A DNA stretch of 7,331 nucleotides from NORP240 sp942492445 (lineage in GTDB: Bacteria > Pseudomonadota > Gammaproteobacteria > Pseudomonadales > Pseudohongiellaceae): positions 1 through 7,331 of the forward strand of contig CALOEW010000062.1 of NCBI GenBank assembly GCA_942492445.1, read 5' to 3'. The notes under the pieces are model-generated. The model was not told where the DNA came from, ran no database searches, and was given only the letters and a program-made list of their open reading frames with translations. Below, in pieces: positions 1 through 6,840 of this stretch; position 1 is the first letter of the stretch, and each line of letters opens with the position of its first letter. Position numbers and translations under genes: made by a program.

Positions 1-40
1 GCAGAATGGCTAATCAACTGGAAAGCCAGATAACAGGAAA

Positions 41-565
41 ATGAAGGTGAAAGCTATCGAAGAGGTTTTAATCGCGTTGCGACGGGTAATCCGGGCCACC
101 GGGCTGCATTCCAAATACCTGGCCAGGACTACCGGACTGACCACACCCCAGATCCTGGTACTGCAGGCGGTCGGTAATTCGGAATCGCTGATCGTCAGTG
201 CGTTGGCGTCCCGTGTCAACCTGAGCCAGGCCACTGTCACCTCGATACTGGATCGCCTGGAGAAGCGGCAGTTGGTAAGTCGTCAACGGTCAATGCAGGA
301 CAAGCGCAAGGTGGTTGTGAGTCTGACCGGACTCGGAATTGAAACACTCAAGAATGCCCCGATGCCTTTGCAGGAGCAGTTCACCCGTCAGTTTCATCAG
401 TTACAGGGATGGGAGCAGGCAATGATTGTTTCGGCATTACAGCGCGTGGCGATGATGATGGATGCTGACGAAATCGATGCCTCACCACTGCTTGATGTCG
501 GCTTGCTGGTCAATCAGGAAGCCCAGTCCGAACAGACCGAACCCGCGGCAGGTGCCCCCGGTTGA
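41..565 (+). CDS. MarR-family transcriptional regulator, EctR-like
   Basis: A 174-residue winged helix-turn-helix regulator, expected to act as a cytoplasmic DNA-binding homodimer. Residues about 34-100 hold the MarR core: helix 'TTPQILVLQAV' (34-44), recognition helix region 'LSQATVTSILDRLEKR' (61-76), and the wing with the family signature D87-K-R-K before 'VVVSLT'. Helices flanking the core (5-30 and 108-145) would form the dimer interface. The C-terminal 'MMDADEIDASPLLDVG' and the N-terminal 'EEVLIALRRVIRAT' resemble, from memory, the EctR1 repressors of ectoine operons; no ectoine gene is in the window, so any target must lie left of base 1 or elsewhere. The tail after residue 158 is polar, Gln/Glu/Pro-rich and probably disordered. 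Start choice is uncertain: AGGA at 35-38 lies only 2 bases from the ATG at 41 but 8 bases from an in-frame GTG at 47, which would remove two residues. MarR assignment is firm; the EctR subgroup is tentative. Confidence 0.9.
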   Translation: MKVKAIEEVLIALRRVIRATGLHSKYLARTTGLTTPQILVLQAVGNSESLIVSALASRVNLSQATVTSILDRLEKRQLVSRQRSMQDKRKVVVSLTGLGIETLKNAPMPLQEQFTRQFHQLQGWEQAMIVSALQRVAMMMDADEIDASPLLDVGLLVNQEAQSEQTEPAAGAPG

Positions 566-682
566 CAGGGCGGAGTGGAGGTCAGCAGGTATCCTGGTCC
601 GACAGGTGTGTCAGCATACTGCAATTCAGTTGGCTGGCGGCTGTAACTTGCTGTACGATCATTTCAGATAACAACGAGAGCC

Positions 683-688
683 GGAGGA
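683..688 (+). promoter_or_regulatory. Strong Shine-Dalgarno of the sugar dehydrogenase gene
   Basis: GGAGGA lies 7 bases before the ATG at 696 and fixes that start. It is the best ribosome-binding site in the window. The rest of the 566-695 gap shows no clear sigma-70 promoter or terminator, so cotranscription with the regulator gene upstream is possible but not demonstrated. Confidence 0.7.
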
Positions 689-695
689 CCAGGCC

Positions 696-1907
696 ATGAA
701 ACCAAGTCTGATTGCACTGCTGTTGCTGACGGGACTGTCAGCAGCCAGCGAGAGTCTGGCACAGCGCAGCAGCCCCAACCCGATTCCGATTGAAGAACCT
801 TTGCTGGTAAGCACGTTCGATGTACCGCAGATACGAATTGTGCCCGTGGTGACCGGTCTGGCAAATCCCTACGCCATGGCTTTCCGCAATAACGGTGACA
901 TTCTGGTTACCGAGCGTTATACCGGCAGGTTACGGTTGGTGCGGGATGGCAGGTTGCTGGAGCAGGACATCGACGGTGTCCCGCAGGTTTTTGCCGAGGT
1001 TTTCAGGTCCGGCCTCATGGATGTGGTTCTGCATCCCGATGATGACAGCCTGGTGTACCTGACCTATACCAAGCCCATTGAGGTAGATGGGCAACCTGCG
1101 CGGACTGTTGCGCTGATTCAGGGTCGGCTGGTAGAGGACCGACTTACCGAAGTCAGGGAACTGTTTCTGGCTCGACAGGTAGATGAAGGGATAGCCGCGT
1201 CGGTAATGCTTTTTGCTCCAGACGGTACATTGTTTCTGTCTATGGGCGGCGCCTATGTTTACCAGGGTATCGGAGAACTGGCACAGGACAGGACAGTGCA
1301 TTTCGGCAAGCTGCTGAGGCTCAATGATGACGGCAGTGTGCCCTCGGACAACCCGTTCGTGGCCAGTGGCGATTACCTTCCCGAGGTCTACTCCGTGGGC
1401 CATCGCAATCAGCTGGGCATGGCCTTTCATCCCCGGACCGGAGAGCTTTGGGCCAGCGAGAACGGCCCGCAGGGAGGTGATGAGATCAATATTGTGCGGG
1501 CCGGAGAGAACTACGGCTGGCCACTGGTCTCCTTCAGCCGTCAATACCGGGGCGACTGGGTTGCTGGAGAGCTCGGCCACTCCGGGTTTCAGGGTCCGGA
1601 AATCCTGTTCTGGCCCTCCATAGCCCCTTCCGCGATCGCCTTCTACACCGGAGACCGGATCCCCCAGTGGCAGGGAAACCTGTTCGTCGGGTCCATGATG
1701 ACCGGACGGATACCGGGCACCGGCCATCTGGTACGCATCGTATTCAACTCCCGTGGCGAGGAGATCAGAAGGGAAAACCTGTTGACGGAGTTGCACTCGC
1801 GCATCCGGGAAGTGCAACAGGGGCCTGATGGATACCTGTACGTGTTGACGGATGAGGAAAATGGCGCGCTGCTGCGCCTGGAGCCGGCATCCGACCCCAC
1901 AGACTAA
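696..1907 (+). CDS. Exported PQQ-dependent sugar dehydrogenase family protein (GSDH / YliI-like beta-propeller)
   Basis: A 403-residue homologue of soluble aldose/glucose-sorbosone dehydrogenases such as E. coli YliI (Asd), which oxidise sugars in the periplasm using PQQ and calcium. Residues 1-22 form a Sec signal peptide with likely cleavage after S-L-A22. The propeller runs from about 48 to 398. Visible family motifs are 'GLANPYAMAF' near 54-63, 'SGLMDVVLHPD' near 105-115, 'GKLLRLNDDG' with 'SDNPF', 'GHRN' with H236/R237, 'ENGPQGGDEIN' at 255-265 (calcium/PQQ region), N272-Y-G-W-P276, and 'GPDGYLYVLTDE' near the C-terminus. Oddly, the strand that normally reads G-x-H-x-G-x-R and supplies the catalytic base reads E164-G-I-A-A-S here, so Ile166 replaces the histidine. 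The protein could therefore be a non-canonical subfamily, a different oxidoreductase or a binding protein. The start is fixed by a strong ribosome site. The stop overlaps the convergent ctpA stop by four bases. Fold assignment is secure; substrate and activity are unknown. Confidence 0.88.
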   Translation: MKPSLIALLLLTGLSAASESLAQRSSPNPIPIEEPLLVSTFDVPQIRIVPVVTGLANPYAMAFRNNGDILVTERYTGRLRLVRDGRLLEQDIDGVPQVFAEVFRSGLMDVVLHPDDDSLVYLTYTKPIEVDGQPARTVALIQGRLVEDRLTEVRELFLARQVDEGIAASVMLFAPDGTLFLSMGGAYVYQGIGELAQDRTVHFGKLLRLNDDGSVPSDNPFVASGDYLPEVYSVGHRNQLGMAFHPRTGELWASENGPQGGDEINIVRAGENYGWPLVSFSRQYRGDWVAGELGHSGFQGPEILFWPSIAPSAIAFYTGDRIPQWQGNLFVGSMMTGRIPGTGHLVRIVFNSRGEEIRRENLLTELHSRIREVQQGPDGYLYVLTDEENGALLRLEPASDPTD

Positions 1908-3244
1908 TCGGACAGATCTGCGGTCTGGGTAAGCACCGCCGGTGCGCGTTTCATGCCAAATGCATTGATACCCTTCAGCAGGTTCAGGGCCTCGTTCAGC
2001 GGGTAATCATTCACCAGAATCTGTTGTGCCGATATCTGGGGCCGGGTGCCGGGGACTTCGGTTGTGCTTTCAAGGTGTCCTTGCAGGTCTGCTTCCGAGT
2101 ACACAGCGGAATTGCGATCCAGCTTGGTGATCAGGGCTTCCTCCACGACGATGTCCGGTTCGATTCCAAATGCCTGGATGGATCGGCCCGAAGGGGTGTA
2201 GTAAAGGGATGTTGTCAGCTTGATGGCACGGTCCTCGCTGAGAGGAAGCACTGTTTGCACCGACCCTTTGCCAAAGCTGCGGTTTCCCATGATGATGGCA
2301 CGTCCATGGTCCTGCAGTGCGCCGGCGACAATTTCGGACGCTGAAGCGGAGCCCTCGTTGATCAGTACCACCAGCGGTGTGTCGCCACCGGGAGCACTGC
2401 GAGTGGCTTCGAATTCCATGTCGCTTTCTGTCAGACGGCCCTTGGTGGAGACGATGACGCCTTCCGAGATGAAGGCATCCACTACGGCTACCGATGCCGG
2501 CAATACGCCGCCCGGGTTATTGCGCAAGTCCATTACCAGCCCCTTCAGATCCTTGTTTTCCTCGCGCAGCGACTTGATTGCTGCCACCACTTCTTCGCCG
2601 GTATTGGCTCGGAATTGGGCAATACGGATATAGCCATAGCCTGGTTCCAGGCTGCGATTGCGAACGCTGGCAACCGAGATTACTTCACGGGTGATGGTTA
2701 CATCGAAGGGTGCCGGTTGACCCTCGCGGACGATGGTTATGGTAACATCCGTACCTGGCTCACCACGCATCATGCCTGCCGCTTCCTCGGGGAGTATTTC
2801 CTGCAGAGGCTGACCATCGATGCGGATGATCAGGTCTCCCGCCTGGATGCCGGCACGATCAGCGGGTGTGCCATCGATGGGGCTGATTACCCGAATGAAA
2901 CCGTTTTCCTGACCCACCTCGACACCGAGTCCGCCAAATTCTCCCGTGGTGGTTTCCTGGAGATTGTCATATTCGCTGGCTGCCAGATAGGCGGAATGCG
3001 GATCGAGACCGGACAGCATGCCGCGGATCGCGTTTTCCAGCAGTACCTCATCATCCACCGGCTCCACGTAGGACATGCGGATTCTGTCCAGCGCCTGGGT
3101 GAACATTCTGACCTCATCCAGGGGCAACGGCAGTTTCCCGGCCTGACCCGGGCGCTGGGCAGCTGCGCTCAGGGTCGTGAAGGCCAGCACCACTGCCAGT
3201 CCGATTGTGCTTGAACGGCGCTTGATAGACTGCTTCTCGATCAT
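1904..3244 (-). CDS. ctpA: S41 carboxy-terminal processing peptidase CtpA
   Basis: A 446-residue periplasmic serine protease with a Ser-Lys dyad that trims or degrades envelope proteins from their C-termini. Residues 1-30 are a signal peptide (basic 'KRR', hydrophobic 'IGLAVVLAFTTL', cleavage near 'SAAAQ'). A helical N-terminal segment (38-98) contains 'GMLSGLDPHSAYL', typical of the family. A PDZ domain follows at about 100-180, starting 'GEFGGLGVEV'. The protease core has 'GLVMDLRNNPGG', then 'GSASASEIVAGAL' with predicted nucleophile Ser301, and 'FGKGSVQT' with Lys326 and Gln330. The 25- and 4-residue spacings match those of B. subtilis CtpB. Length suits the CtpA subgroup rather than the longer Prc/Tsp. 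In Pseudomonas aeruginosa CtpA, encoded in the same neighbourhood, degrades cell-wall cross-link hydrolases with the adaptor LbcA; a similar role here is inference. The ribosome site is weak (AGG 8 bases before ATG). It lies 234 bp downstream of envC, so an own promoter is plausible. Confidence 0.95.
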   Translation of the reverse strand: MIEKQSIKRRSSTIGLAVVLAFTTLSAAAQRPGQAGKLPLPLDEVRMFTQALDRIRMSYVEPVDDEVLLENAIRGMLSGLDPHSAYLAASEYDNLQETTTGEFGGLGVEVGQENGFIRVISPIDGTPADRAGIQAGDLIIRIDGQPLQEILPEEAAGMMRGEPGTDVTITIVREGQPAPFDVTITREVISVASVRNRSLEPGYGYIRIAQFRANTGEEVVAAIKSLREENKDLKGLVMDLRNNPGGVLPASVAVVDAFISEGVIVSTKGRLTESDMEFEATRSAPGGDTPLVVLINEGSASASEIVAGALQDHGRAIIMGNRSFGKGSVQTVLPLSEDRAIKLTTSLYYTPSGRSIQAFGIEPDIVVEEALITKLDRNSAVYSEADLQGHLESTTEVPGTRPQISAQQILVNDYPLNEALNLLKGINAFGMKRAPAVLTQTADLSD

Positions 3245-3432
3245 GTTATCTGCCTGTTTTGTAAAAAGTTCTTTATTTGGGCCTGGTCACACCCGGCACT
3301 CTGTATTTTTCTTGCCAGCTCCTGTTTCGTCCTGGTTACGTTTCTGACGTCTCTCAACAGCCCGCCAGATTGCTGACTGATAAACCAGTTTGCCACCTAT
3401 AATTTCAGGTTACGTGCCTTGACGCAATGCCG

Positions 3433-3456
3433 ATTGTCGCAAATATGACAATGTCA
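3433..3456. promoter_or_regulatory. Nested palindromes upstream of ctpA, candidate operator
   Basis: ATTGTC (3433-3438) and GACAAT (3447-3452) are perfect inverted arms around an 8-base spacer. Overlapping them, TGACA-A-TGTCA (3446-3456) is a second perfect palindrome sharing the GACA half. Three alternating half-sites in 24 bp resemble a binding site for a dimeric regulator. It lies about 190 bp before the ctpA start. No T-tract follows on either strand, so an intrinsic terminator is unlikely. The regulator is not identified. Confidence 0.35.
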
Positions 3457-3462
3457 GGACCA

Positions 3463-3476
3463 GGCGCGGGAGCGCC
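3463..3476 (-). terminator. Weak GC hairpin just after envC
   Basis: On the minus strand GGCGC-TCCC-GCGCC forms a 5-bp stem with a 4-base loop, starting three bases after the envC stop codon. No U-run follows, so it may stabilise the 3' end or attenuate rather than terminate transcription. The call is weak. Confidence 0.25.
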
Positions 3477-3478
3477 GG

Positions 3479-4654
3479 CTATCGGCTTTCCGGCGCCAAC
3501 CAGTCGGCGGGATTCTGCGGTCTGCCATTGAAGCGTATTTCAAAATAGACGCCGGACTCCCGGTGTCCGCCGCTGTTTCCCGCCGTCGCGATAACTGCAC
3601 CGGCCTCTACCCAGGTGCCCTGTTCGCGGGCAAGTGCCTCGTTATGTCCGTAAAGACTCATGTAGCCATCCCCGTGATCCAGAATGATCAACAGGCCGGA
3701 GCCGCGCAGCCAGTTTGCAAACACGACCCGCCCGCGGTGAACGGCCCGGACCGGCTCGCCGCGGGCGCCACCGATAACGATTCCCTGACGTTGCAGGTCG
3801 CCGGTACCGTAGCGCTCTCCGAAATCCGACAGTAGGGGACCGGGAAGCGGCCGGGGCAGCAGGCCTTTGCGGCGCGCGAAGGGTTCCTGTCCACCCGGTA
3901 GGGGAACCGACTCCATTGCCTGTCGCACTTCTTCGATCAGAGCTTGCAGTGCATCGCGATCGGCAGTCAGATTCTCCAGCTCGCTGCCACGCTGATCGAT
4001 TTCCTCATTGAGTTGAACCAGCATCTGGTGGTGGTTCTGTCTTTCCTGCTCCAGTTCAGCCTGGCGGATACCCTGTTCGTATTGCTGCCCGCGCAGCCTG
4101 TTGGCTGCATCCATTAATGCCTGCTCCGTTGCTGCCAGGCTGGCCAGAGTGCGTTCGTACTGGTCAACCTGTCGCAGTCGTGCTTCATTGATAACCCGGT
4201 AGTAATAGAGAAGCCTGGCGGCCAATGCCGGATCATCCTGATTCAACAGCAGCTTGACTGTGCTCTGCGAGCCCTCCCGATAAGCAGCTCGAACCAGTTG
4301 TCTGATAGTGTCGATCTGTTTCAGCCTGCTTTCATCAAGAGCACGCTGCTGCCGCTGCAGTTCCTCCAGACGCTCATTGCTGGCGGCAACAGCCTGTCGG
4401 GTTTGCATCAGGTTCTGTGAGATGGCCGCCAGTCGACGCTCTGCTGCTTCCAGCTGTGCTTCAACCTCGGGGCGATTCTGCTGAGCCTGTTGCAGCCAGG
4501 TCTGAATTCGGTCGATGGCGTCGTTGAGTTGGGCCAGTTCCTGCTCCGAAGCCTCAGACTCAGCGCTTTCAAGAGATACTGGAAGACAGGCCCAGGTCAG
4601 GAACAGGAAGGCTGTTAGTGAGAACAGGACGGTTTGGCGGGCTGTTGCTGCCAT
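3479..4654 (-). CDS. envC: Murein hydrolase activator EnvC (coiled coil plus degenerate LytM/M23 domain)
   Basis: A 391-residue periplasmic protein of the EnvC family, which activates amidases AmiA/AmiB at the division septum instead of cutting peptidoglycan itself. Residues 8-29 form the hydrophobic core of an export signal; Cys23 in 'LTWAC' is not a good lipobox because threonine sits at -3. Residues about 34-250 are strongly coiled-coil, rich in Gln, Glu, Leu and Arg. The LytM domain occupies about 270-387. The metal-binding residues of active M23 enzymes are lost as in E. coli EnvC: the H-x-G-x-D position reads R289-Q-G-I-V293, and the final H-x-H reads G368-V-Y370 before 'FEI'. Unlike E. 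coli EnvC, the histidine of the Y-x-H motif survives ('LYGH', H337). GGAAG lies 3 bases before the ATG. The start is 18 bp after the gpmI stop, so the two genes are probably cotranscribed, as in E. coli. Confidence 0.92.
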   Translation of the reverse strand: MAATARQTVLFSLTAFLFLTWACLPVSLESAESEASEQELAQLNDAIDRIQTWLQQAQQNRPEVEAQLEAAERRLAAISQNLMQTRQAVAASNERLEELQRQQRALDESRLKQIDTIRQLVRAAYREGSQSTVKLLLNQDDPALAARLLYYYRVINEARLRQVDQYERTLASLAATEQALMDAANRLRGQQYEQGIRQAELEQERQNHHQMLVQLNEEIDQRGSELENLTADRDALQALIEEVRQAMESVPLPGGQEPFARRKGLLPRPLPGPLLSDFGERYGTGDLQRQGIVIGGARGEPVRAVHRGRVVFANWLRGSGLLIILDHGDGYMSLYGHNEALAREQGTWVEAGAVIATAGNSGGHRESGVYFEIRFNGRPQNPADWLAPESR

Positions 4655-5161
4655 TGACTTCCGAGTGAATCCTCAGGCGCTGACACGCCTTTTAATTTCC
4701 TCCGGATCTGCCAGCAGGCCACGGCCGTCCATTTCCTCAGGTACTGGCAGTCCCATCAGGGTCAGCAGCGTCGGCGCGATGTCACAAAGTGAACCCTCGC
4801 CGTCAAAAACCCGGCTTGAGGTTCCCACATAAACCAGGGGTACGGGGCCGCTTGTGTGGGACGTCAGGGGCTGTCCTGTCTCATTATCAATCATCTGTTC
4901 CACATTGCCGTGATCGGCGGTGATCAGCAACTCCCCCTGAACTTCCCGGATGGCTTCCACAATCCGGCCGAGGCAGAGATCGACTGCCTCCACTGCTTTT
5001 ACTGCAGCACCGAAATTGCCGGTGTGCCCCACCATGTCCCCGTTGGCATAATTGCAGATAATGGCATCGAACCGGCACGAGCGGATCGCTGCGACGAGCT
5101 TGTCGGTAACCTCGAATGCGCTCATCTCCGGTTTCAGGTCGTAGGTTTTCACCCTCGGAGA

Positions 5162-5165
5162 CGTG
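5162..5165 (-). other. gpmI: gpmI frameshift site 2 (one extra base)
   Basis: On the minus strand codons for E-R-I-L-V are followed by CACG and then TCT CCG AGG GTG (S-P-R-V). Four bases occupy a one-codon slot. Dropping the A (T at 5164 on the plus strand) gives CCG, proline, restoring the family sequence 'LVPSPRVKTYDL'. There is no homopolymer at the site. Confidence 0.8.
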
Positions 5166-5903
5166 CACCAGAATCCGTTCCTCGTGCTCGAAAGGGTTCT
5201 CCCTGCCGCCATTGAAGAAAAAAGTCACATGGGCGTATTTTTCAGTCTCGGCGATACGTAACTGGGTTTTGTTGTGACTGGCAAGATACTCTCCCAGTGT
5301 GTTCTTCAGTTGTTGGGGAGGAAACGCGCAGCGGGTGTCGAGATCGGACGCGTATTCGGTCAGTGTGACGAAGTCCGTCAGTGCCGGACGGGCCTGGCGT
5401 GGAAAGCCGTCGAAGTCGGCGTCCACGAATGCACGGGTCAACTGGCGGGCGCGGTCGGCCCGGAAATTCATGAAGATGACACAGTCTCCGTCAGCGACAG
5501 TGGCCGGCTCCTGCCCTGCCGCGGTGACCACCGTCGGCTGGACGAATTCATCGTCCTCGTCCCGCTGGTAAGCCGCTTCAAGGGCGGCTTCCGCCGACCC
5601 GTACCGGAACGTTGCCCTGCCCAGGGTGAGCATGTCATACACAGGCTGAAGCCGGTCCCAGCGCTGGTCACGGTCCATGGCGTAGAACCTGCCTGCCACC
5701 GATGCGATGCGGCTGTCACCTTTGCCCTGTAATTCGGTCTGCGCTCTGCGCAATGAAGCCAGGGCACTGCGTGGTGGTGTGTCGCGGCCGTCCAGGAAAG
5801 CGTGCAGATAGATCCGCCTGGCACCGCGCCTGTGAGCCAGAGCAATCGCTGCGAAAATCTGGTTTTCGTGACTGTGAATGCCGCCGGGAGAGAGCAGCCC
5901 GAA

Positions 5904-5905
5904 TA
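5904..5905 (-). other. gpmI: gpmI frameshift site 1 (one missing base)
   Basis: On the minus strand GCA ATC CAC (A-I-H) is followed by only TA before TTC GGG CTG CTC (F-G-L-L). Family members have exactly one residue between 'IH' or 'VH' and '(M/L/F)GLLS', so one base is missing here. No homopolymer is present. Confidence 0.8.
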
Positions 5906-6279
5906 GTGGATTGCTCCATTGCCGGTTACTGCCTTGTCGATAGCCTGGCACAAAACCGGATTGGAAAAAAACTCGTTGTCCTTGATCGCCTTGTCGATGC
6001 GGGTGAGGCTCTGATAAACAACCCGACCGGCCCCGAGGTTCATATGACCGACCTCGGAATTACCCATCTGTCCTTCTGGCAGGCCCACAGCGAGACCTGA
6101 AGTACGCACCAGAGTGTGCGGTTCGGTCTGCCACAACCGGTCCCATACCGGGGTGTCAGCGGTATGAATGGCGTTGTGTTCGCTTTCTTCCCGATAACCC
6201 CATCCGTCGAGAATAAGGAGCAGGGCTGGTCGTTTGTGCTGGGCGTTCATTAATCAGAGGTTCCCTAATTCAAAACACC

Positions 6280-6285
6280 ATTATA
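6280..6285 (-). promoter_or_regulatory. Probable -10 box of the gpmI-envC operon
   Basis: The minus strand reads TATAAT at 6285-6280, 29 bases before the gpmI start codon. At a 17-base spacing the -35 is GTTTCA (6308-6303), matching TTGACA at only three positions, so an activator or a relaxed -35 is likely. The gpmI ribosome site is also weak: GGGA lies 11 bases before the ATG. Confidence 0.45.
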
Positions 6286-6331
6286 CGCAGTGCGGATCCA
6301 CTTGAAACTTCTTTCAGGCTGCCCAGCCGTG

Positions 6332-6337
6332 TATACT
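6332..6337 (+). promoter_or_regulatory. Possible -10 box for the rhodanese-secB transcript
   Basis: TATACT lies 86 bases upstream of the rhodanese ATG and faces away from the gpmI promoter. At 17 bases the -35 would be TTCTTT (6309-6314), matching only the first two positions. The call rests on the -10 and the divergent layout. Confidence 0.3.
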
Positions 6338-6423
6338 GCTCCCCATTTTTACGGGCGGGCTTTTAGCCGGCCGAATGTGAAGGCTTGCAGGGTTCTGGAA
6401 ACAGCCCTGCAGAAGTGGAAGTT

Positions 6424-6840
6424 ATGGATCAGTTCATTGAGTTCATTGGCAATCACCCGGTGCTCGCCGGCCTGTGGCTGCTGCTGGTTGTTGCAATATT
6501 GTTGCAACATCGATCCCGGGCCAGTAAATCGGTGGGGCCCCAACAGGCGGTGATGATGATCAACCGTCAGGGTGCTGTGGTGCTGGATGTCCGCGACAGA
6601 AAGGACTTTGACACCGGCCATATCGTGGACGCCATCAATATCCCGCTGGCCAAACTCGGCCAGCGAATGACGGAACTGGACAAGCACAAGAACAAGCCCG
6701 TTGTCGTGGTCTGTAAAATGGGTCAGCATTCCGGTGAAGCGTGCAAGACTCTCCAGCAGGCGGGATTCGATCAGGTGGTACGGTTGGGTGGTGGTGTCGC
6801 TGAATGGAAGGCCCAGTCCCTACCACTGGTGCAGAAATAA
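6424..6840 (+). CDS. Membrane-anchored rhodanese-like protein (YibN family)
   Basis: A 138-residue single-domain rhodanese (sulfurtransferase fold) tethered to the inner membrane. Residues 12-27 ('PVLAGLWLLLVVAILL') form one N-terminal membrane helix, followed by a basic stretch (R30, R32, K35), so the domain should face the cytoplasm. The rhodanese domain covers about 38-136, with 'VVLDVRDRKDFDTGHI' (D55-I67), 'AINIP' and the active loop C97-K-M-G-Q-H-S following 'KPVVVV'. Cys97 is the expected persulfide-carrying residue. The loop is not the classic C-R-x-G-x-R type, so its substrate is unknown. I chose ATG 6424 over an in-frame TTG at 6385 because E. coli YibN begins just before the same 'FxGxHP' helix and AGAAG lies 8 bases upstream. 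As in E. coli and Pseudomonas it is divergent from gpmI and precedes secB, but the intervening glutaredoxin gene is missing. Confidence 0.9.
   Translation: MDQFIEFIGNHPVLAGLWLLLVVAILLQHRSRASKSVGPQQAVMMINRQGAVVLDVRDRKDFDTGHIVDAINIPLAKLGQRMTELDKHKNKPVVVVCKMGQHSGEACKTLQQAGFDQVVRLGGGVAEWKAQSLPLVQK

Larger units (their letters stand above)
3245..3478. other. Intergenic region between envC and ctpA
   Basis: A 234-bp non-coding gap, unusual next to the tight 18-bp gpmI-envC spacing. It holds a short GC hairpin just after envC, a nested palindrome, and presumably the ctpA promoter. I found no clean minus-strand -35/-10 pair: the best run, TATAGG near 3400-3395, lacks a well-spaced -35. A perfect TATAAT at 3398-3403 reads the opposite way and has only a poor -35. 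No ORF of note lies here. Confidence 0.6.
4673..6250 (-). pseudogene. gpmI: 2,3-bisphosphoglycerate-independent phosphoglycerate mutase, interrupted by two compensating frameshifts
   Basis: Encodes the manganese-dependent cytoplasmic enzyme interconverting 3- and 2-phosphoglycerate in glycolysis and gluconeogenesis. Three consecutive frames give one full-length family member of about 525 residues (family about 510-515). Frame A (6250-5906, residues 1-115) has metal ligand D15 in 'LILDGWGYRE' and nucleophile S65 in 'GNSEVGH'. Frame B (5903-5166) has 'FGLLSPGGIHSHE', 'YLHAFLDGRDTPP', 'IFMNFRADRAR' and 'TEKYAHVTFFFNGG'. Frame C (5161-4673) has 'SPRVKTYDLKPEMSA', D405/H409 in 'NGDMVGHTG', D446/H447 in 'ITADHGN', and H465. 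One base is missing at about 5904-5905 and one is extra at about 5162-5165, so the total is again a multiple of three. As written, translation from the start would yield a 260-residue product that loses the family sequence after residue 115. All catalytic motifs are intact, so sequencing or assembly error or a very recent mutation is likelier than old decay. If the frames are corrected, this is a normal CDS. Confidence 0.9.

Noticed and set aside
18..29. Small inverted repeat CTGG-AAAG-CCAG before the MarR gene, considered as an operator
   Set aside because: The arms are only 4 bp, well below a typical MarR site, and the upstream context is cut by the window edge.
930..1817. Long minus-strand open frame of 295 codons inside the sugar dehydrogenase gene
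   Set aside because: It is fully antisense to a gene with clear family motifs, its translation has no recognisable domain, and no ribosome site is evident.
2615..3214. Plus-strand open frame of 199 codons inside ctpA
   Set aside because: It is antisense to well-conserved CtpA motifs, including the PDZ domain, and is explained as a shadow of GC-rich codon use.
3374..3403. Perfect plus-strand TATAAT (3398-3403) in the envC-ctpA gap, suggesting an antisense transcript into envC
   Set aside because: The best -35 (TGACTG at an 18-base spacing) is poor, no ORF or RNA structure follows, and a six-base AT match in a gap is expected by chance.
6351..6375. GC-rich GGC-TTTTA-GCC stretch in the rhodanese leader, considered as a riboswitch or attenuator
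   Set aside because: The stem is only 3 bp and there is no larger fold, conserved aptamer motif or U-tract.
6385..6423. Upstream TTG start adding 13 residues to the rhodanese
   Set aside because: The extra residues do not match the family N-terminus and the ATG at 6424 agrees with YibN proteins.
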